Below, in pieces: positions 16,266 through 24,777 of a stretch of 64,000 bases of DNA. Source of the stretch: Aequorivita capsosiphonis DSM 23843 (lineage in GTDB: Bacteria; Bacteroidota; Bacteroidia; Flavobacteriales; Flavobacteriaceae). Position numbers and translations under genes: made by a program. How positions within the stretch are numbered: the first letter of the stretch is position 1; each line of letters begins with the position of its first letter. The DNA lies in contig NZ_AUBG01000010.1 in the NCBI RefSeq assembly GCF_000429125.1, positions 85,635-149,634 on the forward strand. The letters are read 5' to 3'. Below the pieces are notes generated by a model. That model was given only the letters and a program-made list of their open reading frames with translations, made no database searches and was not told the origin of the DNA.

Positions 16266-18185
16266 ATGAAATCGTTCAAAACAATTTTTTCGGCATTTAT
16301 TTTATGTTCAATCTTTCAATTTTCGGCGAATGCCCAATTAAAAACTTTTACCAACAGTACAGGAAACAATCTTTGGCAAGATGCAGCCAACTGGTCACCC
16401 GGTGGAGTGCCACAAAATTCAAATAACGTATTGATTCCATCTGGTTTTGAGGTTAACGTAGCTGTTGGAACAGGAGCGAATGCGCTCACCTTAGAGGCCA
16501 ATGCAGTGCTTAATATAATGACCGGTTCAAATTTTAGAACTTTTGGTGGAGCAACGTACGCAGCAGGCTCTATTATTAATTTGGAGGGAGGCATTTTTAA
16601 TAGTTCTTCTTTTTCTGCAACTATTGATGGTCAACTAAATATTTTTGGTGGAGAATTTAAAGCTATAAGCGGCAACATTATAATAAACGGTGAAATGAAT
16701 ATTGCATCTGGAGTGCTAGACTTAGGATATAGTGGTAGCGCCATCCAATTTTTAACAATTGCACCAAGCGGAGTAATGACCGTGGGTGATGCCAGTATTG
16801 AAGGTTATTTTTTTGGAGGGACATTTGTAAATGAGGGATTGATACAAAAGACATCAGGCGCTGGAACATTTACAATTAGTAGTACGTTTGAAAATAATGA
16901 CGGCACTATAAATATAGATAGTGGTTCTATGATTTTATCTTACAGTGGAACTTTAACAGATGGCATATACAATGTAAATTCAAATGGATTTTTAGAATTA
17001 AATGGCTTAAATGGATATTTTATAATCGGAACCCTTACAGGACAATTAGATGGTTCGTTTATAGTTGATGGTGCTGGTTTGAGAGTCTTTAACAATGGCG
17101 TAAATTTTCTTGATTTTTCTGGTTCTGCAGGAGTAGTATGGCGTGGAGGTACTCTTTCTGCACAAGCAGCAGCAGGAACCGTTTTAGTGAATAGAGGTTT
17201 ACTAAATTACACTGGCACAGGTAGCCAACAATTATAGCTTTCTGGTGGTGTAGTGTTTAGGAATGAAGGTGATATTTCCTTTGATGCAACTGTCAACAAT
17301 TTTTCCATCGGACAAGGTTCAATATTCGAAAATCGTGAACTTGGTGTTATTACTGTTGTAGATGGCGCTAGTATAACTGGCGGACCCTTTATAAACACAG
17401 GTCTTATCCGAAAAACAACTGGAACAGGCACTGCAACCATAAGGACGTTAACTAATAACAGTCCGGGAATTTTGAGTATTGAAACAGGAAATATGGATTT
17501 TAATGACAACTTTGAAGGCGACGGTATTATTACAGGAGCAGGATCTATAGGCACAAATTATAACACAGAAATTGGCCAGACTATAGCACCGGGAAATAAT
17601 GGCGTGGGAACACTTACTTATAACAATACATTAGATTTTGAAGCCACCCCAGATTGTATTTATCAGTTAGAAATTAATGGTACCGCGGCAGGAACGGAGC
17701 ACGATGTATTTGCTATAACCAATAAAGCGAGGTTATTTGGAACACTGGATATTATTCTAGGTTATAATGCACAGTTAAATGATGAATTTGTGATTATAAC
17801 TTTTCCTAATAGAAATGAATGTGAACTCCCTGCGCAAGTTACAGCAACCTTTGGAAATGGCACGTATACCTATGATGTTGTTTGCAACTCAGATAACGTT
17901 ACTTTAAAAGTAATCGATATAGTTTTGGGCGTAGAGGATAATCAACTTTCAAATGCCGTATTATATCCCAATCCAACTTCAGGAAATTTCAACATTGATT
18001 TAGGTAAAAGCTATTCAGAAACAAATACAACCATCACAAACATCCTCGGGCAAGTAGTTGCTTTTGAACGATTTGCAAATACCAATACTTTAGAAATCAA
18101 CCTTCAAGGTAGCCCGGGGATTTATTTTGTGAATTTAAAAACTGCTGAAGGTGTTTCAGAAACTTTGAAAATTATTAAGAACTAA
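16266..18185 (+). pseudogene. T9SS-secreted beta-repeat surface protein interrupted by an in-frame TAG
   Basis: One continuous frame of 639 codons is split by a single TAG at 17235-17237; no frameshift is involved. The first part has a signal peptide (MKSFKTIFSAFILCSIFQ...) followed by Gly/Asn/Ile-rich beta-solenoid-like repeats, for example SNNVLIPSGFEVNVAVGTG. These continue unbroken after the stop (LSGGVVFRNEGDISFDATV). The last 80 residues are a type IX secretion sorting domain (AVLYPNPTSGNFNIDLG ... GIYFVNLKTAEG...LKIIKN). Termination at the TAG gives a 323-residue product lacking the sorting domain, which would not be anchored by T9SS. A sequencing error at one base is the main alternative. 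Confidence 0.85.
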
Positions 18186-18264
18186 CTTAGATTGTAAGAT
18201 TTGGCCTTTATCCTAAACATTTCGTAATAATTTTTAGAAATAAAATAATTCAAATTTCAATAGT

Positions 18265-18402
18265 TTGAGATTAAAATTATTTGAAACAACTGGGATTAGA
18301 AATGGGAACGGCAAAGCCAAAAAAGCTTTCAGCTTTCCTAGCTTTGCCACCCACGGTCACGTGGACCAACAAATTATTGAAGAGTTAGAAAAAATGTTAT
18401 AA
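18265..18402 (+). other. Possible small ORF or gene remnant (45 codons)
   Basis: A 45-codon frame from TTG at 18265 to TAA at 18400-18402, reading MRLKLFETTGIRNGNGKA and ending FATHGHVDQQIIEELEKML. The ending looks like the natural C-terminus of a soluble protein, and codon use is protein-like, but there is no ATG. I cannot name the family. It may be the 3' remnant of a decayed gene between the T9SS pseudogene and tRNA-Gln. Confidence 0.35.
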
Positions 18403-18409
18403 AAATGAA

Positions 18410-18440
18410 AAATCCCGACCTTTTTAAAGATCGGGATTTT
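18410..18440. terminator. Bidirectional intrinsic terminator
   Basis: The stem AAATCCCGA / TCGGGATTT has a short A/T-rich loop and T-rich tails on both strands. On the minus strand it lies just after the 3' end of tRNA-Gln, so it likely ends the tRNA transcript. It could also stop transcription from the left. Confidence 0.75.
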
Positions 18441-18448
18441 ATTTTTGT

Positions 18449-18520
18449 TGGCCCACTAGGGCTCGAACCTAGACTCTTCTGTACCAAAAACAGACGTGTT
18501 GCCAGTTACACCATGGGCCA
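18449..18520 (-). tRNA. tRNA-Gln (anticodon TTG)
   Basis: A 72-nt cloverleaf on the minus strand. The acceptor stem pairs TGGCCCA with TGGGCCA. The anticodon stem TCTGT/ACAGA holds the loop TTTTGGT, giving anticodon TTG for CAA codons. The T arm contains GGTTCGAGCC. No CCA is encoded. An intrinsic terminator follows at 18410-18440. Confidence 0.95.
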
Positions 18521-18795
18521 ATTCCAAAATAATTAGGTTTCTACACTTCGAAGCTATTTTTAGCGTAGTAGTGCTTTCGCCCTTTCAACACCAAAAATCA
18601 TTTTAGCATTAGAAAGTGCAAATTTAATATAAACTTTGGCTTATGCAAATATTTTATCGCAAAAAAACCACGATTATTTTTCCGAAAAGTGGTAATTCAT
18701 AAAAAATATTACTTCATATTACACGTTAGGCCATTTACATACTTGGGGCTATGTATATTATTAGTAAATTCGTGCCTTAAAAATTTCATACAAAT

Positions 18796-21700
18796 ATGGG
18801 TTCTTTTAACTTTTCAAAATGGAACAATATTACTGGCTGGGTCGTTTTTGCGATTGCCCTTACAACTTATTGGCTCACGGTAGAACCTACCGCTAGTTTT
18901 TGGGATGCTGGTGAATATATAACTACTTCAAGTAATCTAGAAGTAGGGCACCCCCCCGGAGCTCCATTATATCAATTACTCGGTGCTTTTTTCTCTATTT
19001 TTGCACCTGACGCTTCCTACATCGCCTTGACAATCAATTTAATGTCGGTTTTTGCCAGTGCTTTTACGATCCTTTTTATGTTTTGGTCGCTGAGTATTTT
19101 GCTCACCAATTTGATTTCAAAACATCACGAAATTCAAAAAACAAATGCCATTGCAATTCTTGGAAGTTCTGCCATTGGCGCTTTGGCTTTTTCATTCACC
19201 GATAGTTTTTGGTTTAATGCCGTAGAAGCGGAAGTATATGCTATGGCAGCTTGCCTCATGGCTATCCTATTTTATACTGCTTTACGTTGGGAACGCGATA
19301 TGCTAAAACCACGTGGCAACAGATGGATCATTCTTATCGCCTTTATTATTGGTCTTTCTTTTGGGGTTCACTTTATGGCCTTATTGACAATTCCAGCTAT
19401 CGGATTTCTATATTTCTTTAAACACTATAAAACGGTAACCGTAAAAAACTTCATCGTCGCAAACGTTGTGAGTGTGGCGATTCTATTATTTATCTTCATC
19501 TTTCTGTTGCCAATGACGTTGAAGTTCTTTAGTGCTGCAGAAGTGTTTTTCGTCAATACCGTTGGAATGCCTTTTAACAGCGGAACCGTTATTGCCGGGC
19601 TTATTTTTATCGGCTTGTTCTATTATTTGATCCGTTATACTCGATCCAAAGGTTTTGTGTACCTAAATACTTTAGTTCTGTGCATACTTTTCATATTTAT
19701 GGGGTTTTCAAGTTGGTTGATGCTTCCAATCCGCGCAAACGCCGGAACGGTTATTAACGAAAATAATCCAAACAACGCACGGGAGCTTTTAGCCTATTAC
19801 AACCGAGAGCAATATCCAGCAACACATTTGTTTTATGGTCCAAATTTTACAGAATCTTACGTAGGTCTCGATGCGGATAATCCTTACACAGACGATAAGC
19901 CGAACTACGAAAAAGACACAGCGAGCGGCAAATATATAATCGTAAACAACTATAAAAACGCAAGCCAAAATACAGAGGATTCACAAAAAGGTTTTCTGCC
20001 TCGAATGTGGAGCACGGAACACAATGCTAACTATATGGAATTCACCGGAGGTCTCGATTTTTCGGTTAAAAGTGAATATCTAAACGAACCTAGGTTGGTA
20101 GATGAAGTCAATAAATTTAAACAAGCATATAACCAAGGCCTGGTTGACACCAAGGATTATGACAAGTTTTTAAAGAATTTTGGACAATATCTGGACATTA
20201 AAAAGCCATCCTTTATTCAGAACATGAAATTTATGTTTGAATTCCAATTCGGGTATATGTATTGGCGCTATTTTATGTGGAATTTTACGGGAAGACAGGA
20301 CGATGTACAAGGACAATACACAGATCTCCACGGGAATTGGCTTAGTGGTGTCAAGTTTATCGACGAGCTTCGATTGGGGAGTCAAGATAACCTGCCCAGT
20401 GATGTAAAAGATAACAAAGCCAGGAATACTTACTTTTTTCTTCCGCTTATTTTAGGAATTATAGGTTTGGTATTTCACTTTAAGAACGACCAAAAAAGCT
20501 TTTGGGTTTTGCTTGTTTTCTACCTGTTCACGGGGCTTGCTCTAAAGATCTACCTCAACGAAAGACCGTTTGAACCGCGGGAACGGGATTATGCTTTGGT
20601 TGGAAGTTTCTATGTTTTTGCACTATGGATTGGATATGGAGTCTATGCACTTTTCGATCTGGCAAAGAATTACGTAAAACCAAAAGTCGCATTACCCATC
20701 GTTTTGACAGTATGTGTTCTGGCGGGACCTATTTTGATGGCTTCCCAAAACTGGGACGATCACGACCGCAGTGGTCGCTATACCGCACAATCTATGGGAA
20801 AAATGTATCTAGATTCCTGTGACGAAAATGCAATTCTCTTCACTATTGGCGATAATGATACTTTTGCACTTTGGTATGCTCAAAATGTGGAAGGCTATCG
20901 TCAGGATGTTAGAATTGTCAATACGAGTCTTTTCCAAACCGATTGGTATATTGACGATATGAAGAAGAAAGCCTTTACCAGCGATCCAATTCCTTCGCAA
21001 TTAACCCACGAAAAATATCGCGGCGGAACACGTGATTTCCTAATTTATCAGAAAACCAACAAGGATACGATTGATATCAAAACTTGGATGAATTTTGTGG
21101 CCAATGACAGTCCGGCAACCCAAATGGAGCTCCAAAGTGGACAAGTGGTGAATACATTCCCTTCAAAAGTAATCCGTATTCCGGTTGATAAAGAAGCGGT
21201 GCTTCGCAATGGCATTGTGGATCAAAAAGATGCCGATAAAATTGTTCCATATATAGATATTACGCTGAAAGGCGACGTTATTTATAAGAACAGAATGATG
21301 ATGCTGGACATAATTGCGAACAACAATTGGGAACGCCCTATCTATTTTAGCGGTGGAAGTTTTGGCGACGATGATTATCTATGGATGAAAGATTATCTTC
21401 AATTGGATGGTGTAGTTTATAAACTGGTTCCAATAAAAACTGCAATCAACAAAAGAAGTCCTTTTGATATGGGCAGAATTGATGCCAATAAAATGTATGA
21501 TATTGTTATGTCATGGGATTGGGGTAATAGCGGCAGTCCAGACATCTATCACGATACCGAAACTCGTCGCAACGGAATAACCTACCGAAGCAATTTGGCC
21601 CGTCTTGCCGAAGCCTTAATTAATAAAGGTGAAAATGATAAGGCCGAAAACATATTGGATCTGGCAATGGAAAAAATGCCAATAGATTATTTTGAATATT

Positions 21701-22119
21701 ATTCTCTTCTAGAGCCATTTGTAATTGGTTATTACGAATTGGACAAACCTGAAAAAGCACGAAAGGTTTACCAAGATGTAGCTAAAAAATATCAAGAGAA
21801 ATTAAAATATTACAACGGATTTAAATTTAACAAACAGCGTCTTATTGCCGATGAGATTATAACAAATATGGAGCGCTACCGCAGCTTAGTGCAGACTGTG
21901 GTGGTCTATGACGATGAGCAATATGGACGTGAAGAAGCTAAGAAATTCAATGATTATTTGAAGTTGTTCCGCCATTTCTACTCACCAGATGAAGCGATGG
22001 ATTTAGACAAAGAGCTTCAAAAGGATTCGACAGTGCAAATACCGTTAGATTCAAATCTTTTAAAGCAAATGGAACGAAATCCAACCAAAGAAACGGAGAT
22101 GGAAGTTCCCTTAAACTAA
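18796..22119 (+). CDS. DUF2723 membrane protein with C-terminal TPR-like region
   Basis: 1107 residues. The N-terminal DUF2723 domain begins TYWLTVEPTASFWDAGEYI, which is the hallmark of this family, and contains about ten to twelve membrane helices in the first 680 residues. The rest is soluble, with helical repeat segments near residues 940-1040 (LINKGENDKAENILDLAMEKM). The family is related to TMEM260-type glycosyltransferases, so protein O-mannosylation or similar is proposed; the activity is unproven in bacteria. It is followed closely by the deacetylase gene. A run of seven C residues occurs at about 18951-18957. Confidence 0.9.
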   Translation: MGSFNFSKWNNITGWVVFAIALTTYWLTVEPTASFWDAGEYITTSSNLEVGHPPGAPLYQLLGAFFSIFAPDASYIALTINLMSVFASAFTILFMFWSLSILLTNLISKHHEIQKTNAIAILGSSAIGALAFSFTDSFWFNAVEAEVYAMAACLMAILFYTALRWERDMLKPRGNRWIILIAFIIGLSFGVHFMALLTIPAIGFLYFFKHYKTVTVKNFIVANVVSVAILLFIFIFLLPMTLKFFSAAEVFFVNTVGMPFNSGTVIAGLIFIGLFYYLIRYTRSKGFVYLNTLVLCILFIFMGFSSWLMLPIRANAGTVINENNPNNARELLAYYNREQYPATHLFYGPNFTESYVGLDADNPYTDDKPNYEKDTASGKYIIVNNYKNASQNTEDSQKGFLPRMWSTEHNANYMEFTGGLDFSVKSEYLNEPRLVDEVNKFKQAYNQGLVDTKDYDKFLKNFGQYLDIKKPSFIQNMKFMFEFQFGYMYWRYFMWNFTGRQDDVQGQYTDLHGNWLSGVKFIDELRLGSQDNLPSDVKDNKARNTYFFLPLILGIIGLVFHFKNDQKSFWVLLVFYLFTGLALKIYLNERPFEPRERDYALVGSFYVFALWIGYGVYALFDLAKNYVKPKVALPIVLTVCVLAGPILMASQNWDDHDRSGRYTAQSMGKMYLDSCDENAILFTIGDNDTFALWYAQNVEGYRQDVRIVNTSLFQTDWYIDDMKKKAFTSDPIPSQLTHEKYRGGTRDFLIYQKTNKDTIDIKTWMNFVANDSPATQMELQSGQVVNTFPSKVIRIPVDKEAVLRNGIVDQKDADKIVPYIDITLKGDVIYKNRMMMLDIIANNNWERPIYFSGGSFGDDDYLWMKDYLQLDGVVYKLVPIKTAINKRSPFDMGRIDANKMYDIVMSWDWGNSGSPDIYHDTETRRNGITYRSNLARLAEALINKGENDKAENILDLAMEKMPIDYFEYYSLLEPFVIGYYELDKPEKARKVYQDVAKKYQEKLKYYNGFKFNKQRLIADEIITNMERYRSLVQTVVVYDDEQYGREEAKKFNDYLKLFRHFYSPDEAMDLDKELQKDSTVQIPLDSNLLKQMERNPTKETEMEVPLN

Positions 22120-22145
22120 AACAATTGAAGTTCAATTTAGTAAAA

Positions 22146-22829
22146 ATGCCCAGATTTATTCAGCGGTTATACCCTGAACGAATTTGGGCTTTTTCGCGAA
22201 AGAAAAAATCGATATATCTCACTTTTGACGATGGCCCCATTCCCGTAGTTACGCCTTGGGTTTTGGAAGAACTGAAAAAACACAACGCCAAAGCAACGTT
22301 TTTCTGCATCGGTAACAATATCCTAAAGCATCCGGATGTTTTTCAACAAATCTTGTCTGAAGGGCATTCCGTAGGCAATCACACTTTTAACCATTTAAAT
22401 GGATGGAAGACTGAAACTTCAGTCTATGTAGAGAATGCGGAAAAGGCTGCGAGACAAATGATGGATGCTGGATATAGGGTGACGGATGCCGGAAGACGGG
22501 TGACCGAAGATTATTTCCAAAAGAAAAAGGAATCTGAAATTGGGACTCAGCAATCGCTTTTCCGTCCTCCTTACGGCAGAATATCTTCAAAGCAAGCAAA
22601 GTTACTTCAGAAGAAAGGCTTTAAAATTGTGATGTGGGATATAGTGAGCTATGATTACGATACAAGAGTTTCCAAAGAAGAATGTCTTCAAAATGTTATG
22701 AAAAATATTAAACCTGGAAGTGTTATCGTTTTTCACGACAGCCTTAGGGCCGAAAAAAACCTACGCTATGTTTTGCCGAAGGTTTTGAAATTTATTTCAG
22801 AAAAAGAATGGAAATATTTATGCATATAA
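22146..22829 (+). CDS. Polysaccharide deacetylase, NodB family
   Basis: 227 residues from the ATG at 22146; a TTG at 22125 would add seven residues. NodB motifs are all visible: motif 1 TFDDGP, metal-binding HTFNH, RPPYGR, and the later MWDIVSYDYD and VIFHDS segments. The enzyme removes N- or O-acetyl groups from polysaccharide using a metal ion. No signal peptide is obvious. A loop between HTFNH and RPPYGR carries a 21-bp tandem duplication (22464-22505) that gives DAGYRVTDAGRRVT. It starts 26 bp after the DUF2723 gene and probably shares its transcript. Confidence 0.92.
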   Translation: MPRFIQRLYPERIWAFSRKKKSIYLTFDDGPIPVVTPWVLEELKKHNAKATFFCIGNNILKHPDVFQQILSEGHSVGNHTFNHLNGWKTETSVYVENAEKAARQMMDAGYRVTDAGRRVTEDYFQKKKESEIGTQQSLFRPPYGRISSKQAKLLQKKGFKIVMWDIVSYDYDTRVSKEECLQNVMKNIKPGSVIVFHDSLRAEKNLRYVLPKVLKFISEKEWKYLCI

Positions 22830-22847
22830 AAATTGTAAACTTCAAGT

Positions 22848-22893
22848 TCCCCCCTTGGGCTTGCCTGCCGGAGGTAGGGGTTAGGGGGCTTTA
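22848..22893. repeat. C-rich/G-rich intergenic repeat element
   Basis: Between convergent genes, tccccccttgggcttgcctg is followed by ccggaggtaggggttagggggc. The CCCCCC and GGGGGG arms and the inner CCTGCCGG can fold into a hairpin. It resembles the short element at 2361-2385 and shares CCTGCC with 35203-35229 and 42365-42388. It may also act as the terminator for both flanking genes. Confidence 0.5.
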
Positions 22894-23187
22894 AACATAT
22901 TCCTTAACCAAGCCAACAAGTGTATCGGCATCTTGCTCGCCACTTTGGCGCCATTTCATTTCGCCATCCTTATAAATCATCAATGTGGGCAAATCTTTAA
23001 CGCGCAGGGCCTCTGCAAGTTCTTTATTCTTGTCCACATCTATTTTTATAACTCGTGCCTCATCGCCAAGAGAAGCGGCTACTTCGCGAAGTACCAGATG
23101 CATTCCTTTGCAGGCTTCGTCCCATTCAGCATAAAAATCTAATAGGACCGGAGTACGGGTTTCAATTAATTCTCCAAATTTTGACAT
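22891..23187 (-). CDS. Thioredoxin-like protein lacking the first active-site cysteine
   Basis: 98 residues of thioredoxin fold: strand PVLLDFYAEW, then D23-E24-A25-C26-K27 where thioredoxin has Cys-Gly-Pro-Cys-Lys, then the cis-Pro segment VKDLPTLMIYKDGE. Only Cys26 remains, so disulfide exchange of the ordinary type is unlikely. Glutathionylation-type monothiol chemistry, a chaperone role or a peroxide sensor are possible. There is no signal peptide. It lies convergent to the deacetylase gene and 148 bp from the metallophosphoesterase gene. Confidence 0.88.
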   Translation of the reverse strand: MSKFGELIETRTPVLLDFYAEWDEACKGMHLVLREVAASLGDEARVIKIDVDKNKELAEALRVKDLPTLMIYKDGEMKWRQSGEQDADTLVGLVKEYV

Positions 23188-23335
23188 ACGTCTTTTGTTT
23201 GTTAGTTGAACAATTGTATCTACAAATATAATAAAATAAGTGCCTTATGTTATCAAAGTGCTTAAAGTGCCCAAAGTTTTTATTAAATAGAATCAGAACT
23301 TAAAAAGGATAAGAACCAAGACAGAACAGAATAAA

Positions 23336-24583
23336 CTAGACTTCCCTTCCCTTTTTAGATTTTAGAGGACTTTTCTTTTTAAGTTGGATAACAGTAATCT
23401 CAGGCCAGATTCCAACTCTTCCGGGATAACCTAAATATCCAAATCCGCGATTCACGTTTATATATCTTCCGAATTCCTCATAAATCCCTGCCCAATTTTT
23501 ATATCTATATTGAATTGGACTCCATTTGAAGATCCCTGGAATTTCAACACCAAATTGCATTCCGTGGGTATGGCCACTAAGTGTTAAATGAAAATGGCGC
23601 GGATCTTCTTTCACTTCTGCTTGCCAATGCGAAGGATCGTGGCTCATCAATATTTTAAAATCACTATCAGTAATTCCAACAGTTGCTTTATCTAAATCTC
23701 CCGCTTTTTTAAATCCGTTTTCACCCCAGTTCTCTACTCCAACCAGAGCTATTTTCTGTTCCTTTCTATATAAATATCGATTTTCGTTCAAAAGAAGATT
23801 CCATCCCATCTCGTTTTGGATGTCTTTTAGTTTTTGAAGATTTTTGGCCTGATCTTCTTTAGTATCCCAGTTGACATAGTCACCATAGTCGTGATTTCCT
23901 AAAACTGAAAACACACCATCTTTCGCTTTCAAGGTAGAAAAAAGCTGTTTCCAATCATCCAATTCATCAGCCACATTGTTCACCAAATCGCCAGTAAAAA
24001 GAATTACATCACTCTTTTGCTCATTTGCAAGATTTATAGCATACTCCACTTTACGATGATTATCAAAACTACCACAATGTATATCGCTTAATTGAGTAAT
24101 AGTGTATCCATCAAAGACATCAGGCAGATTGTCAAATTCCAATGAATATTTTAAAACCCTATAATTGTATTTTCCTTGAACCATTCCATAAATCAAGGAT
24201 GCAAAAGGGATGGCTGCAATTCCCAAGGCAATGGTGCTTACAAACTTTCTACGAGAGACCATAAATGGAGTTTCACTACTACCGGCAACCTTCATAAAAA
24301 TTCCCACGAAGAACCTACCAATATCTTCGGCAAACATAAAAATGATAATCAATAGCTTCGGAACAAAAAGCACGAGGAAAGCTCCAAAGACATACATGGT
24401 ATTGATGCCAATTACCTTGCCTGCTCCCATCGTTGAAAACTGATATAATAAAGCACCCAAAACTACTATCGACAAAAAGACGTAAACCCCATAAATCCAT
24501 GGATTTTTGGTGAGGGTTCTTACAGCCTGAAAGGCATAGATGTCAACAAGAATGTAAACTGTAATAAAAAGAAACCAACGCAT
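23336..24583 (-). CDS. Membrane-bound metallophosphoesterase (calcineurin-like)
   Basis: 415 residues from the ATG at 24583 (MRWFLFITVYILVD); the longer in-frame start at 24613 would put ten polar residues before the first helix. About four membrane helices in the first 150 residues are followed by the phosphoesterase domain. Metal-binding motifs appear in order: SDIHCGSFDN, TGDLVNN, GNHDYGDY, LMSHDPSHW and LSGHTHGMQFG. Relatives (YkoQ/YaeI type) hydrolyse phosphodiesters, some on UDP-sugar lipids. The domain probably faces the periplasm; the substrate is unknown. Confidence 0.9.
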   Translation of the reverse strand: MRWFLFITVYILVDIYAFQAVRTLTKNPWIYGVYVFLSIVVLGALLYQFSTMGAGKVIGINTMYVFGAFLVLFVPKLLIIIFMFAEDIGRFFVGIFMKVAGSSETPFMVSRRKFVSTIALGIAAIPFASLIYGMVQGKYNYRVLKYSLEFDNLPDVFDGYTITQLSDIHCGSFDNHRKVEYAINLANEQKSDVILFTGDLVNNVADELDDWKQLFSTLKAKDGVFSVLGNHDYGDYVNWDTKEDQAKNLQKLKDIQNEMGWNLLLNENRYLYRKEQKIALVGVENWGENGFKKAGDLDKATVGITDSDFKILMSHDPSHWQAEVKEDPRHFHLTLSGHTHGMQFGVEIPGIFKWSPIQYRYKNWAGIYEEFGRYINVNRGFGYLGYPGRVGIWPEITVIQLKKKSPLKSKKGREV

Positions 24584-24636
24584 AGGGTAGAAAGAATTTT
24601 TTAAAGATACCACGTTTCAAAAAATTGAAATCGTAC

Positions 24637-24662
24637 TTCACTTTATTTTAACGGTTTTAGTA
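24637..24662 (+). repeat. 26-bp direct repeat, copy 1 (upstream of the GH92 gene)
   Basis: Reads ttcactttattttaacggtt followed by ttagta, in the 194-bp gap between the divergent phosphoesterase and GH92 genes. Copy 2 is 92 bp downstream with one mismatch. Confidence 0.7.
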
Positions 24663-24728
24663 AAAGAAGAACCTTTTCATCCTTTAGGGTCGGGAAAAAA
24701 AATTTCGATTCAAAAATATATAGGTTCG

Positions 24729-24754
24729 TTCACTTTATTTTAAGGGTTTTAGTA
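24729..24754 (+). repeat. 26-bp direct repeat, copy 2 (GH92 promoter region)
   Basis: Reads ttcactttattttaagggtt followed by ttagta, 25 of 26 bases identical to copy 1. It ends 23 bp before the GH92 start codon and runs into a TATCTTTT that resembles the -7 box TAnnTTTG. A duplicated promoter or regulator site is possible. Confidence 0.65.
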
Positions 24755-24777
24755 TCTTTTCCGATTAATTTATAGAA

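Noticed and set aside
18951..18957. Runs of seven C or G in coding DNA (also near 26439 and 51377) as phase-variation tracts
   Set aside because: Seven bases is short for phase variation, the frames are intact and the products are housekeeping-like; chance is more likely.
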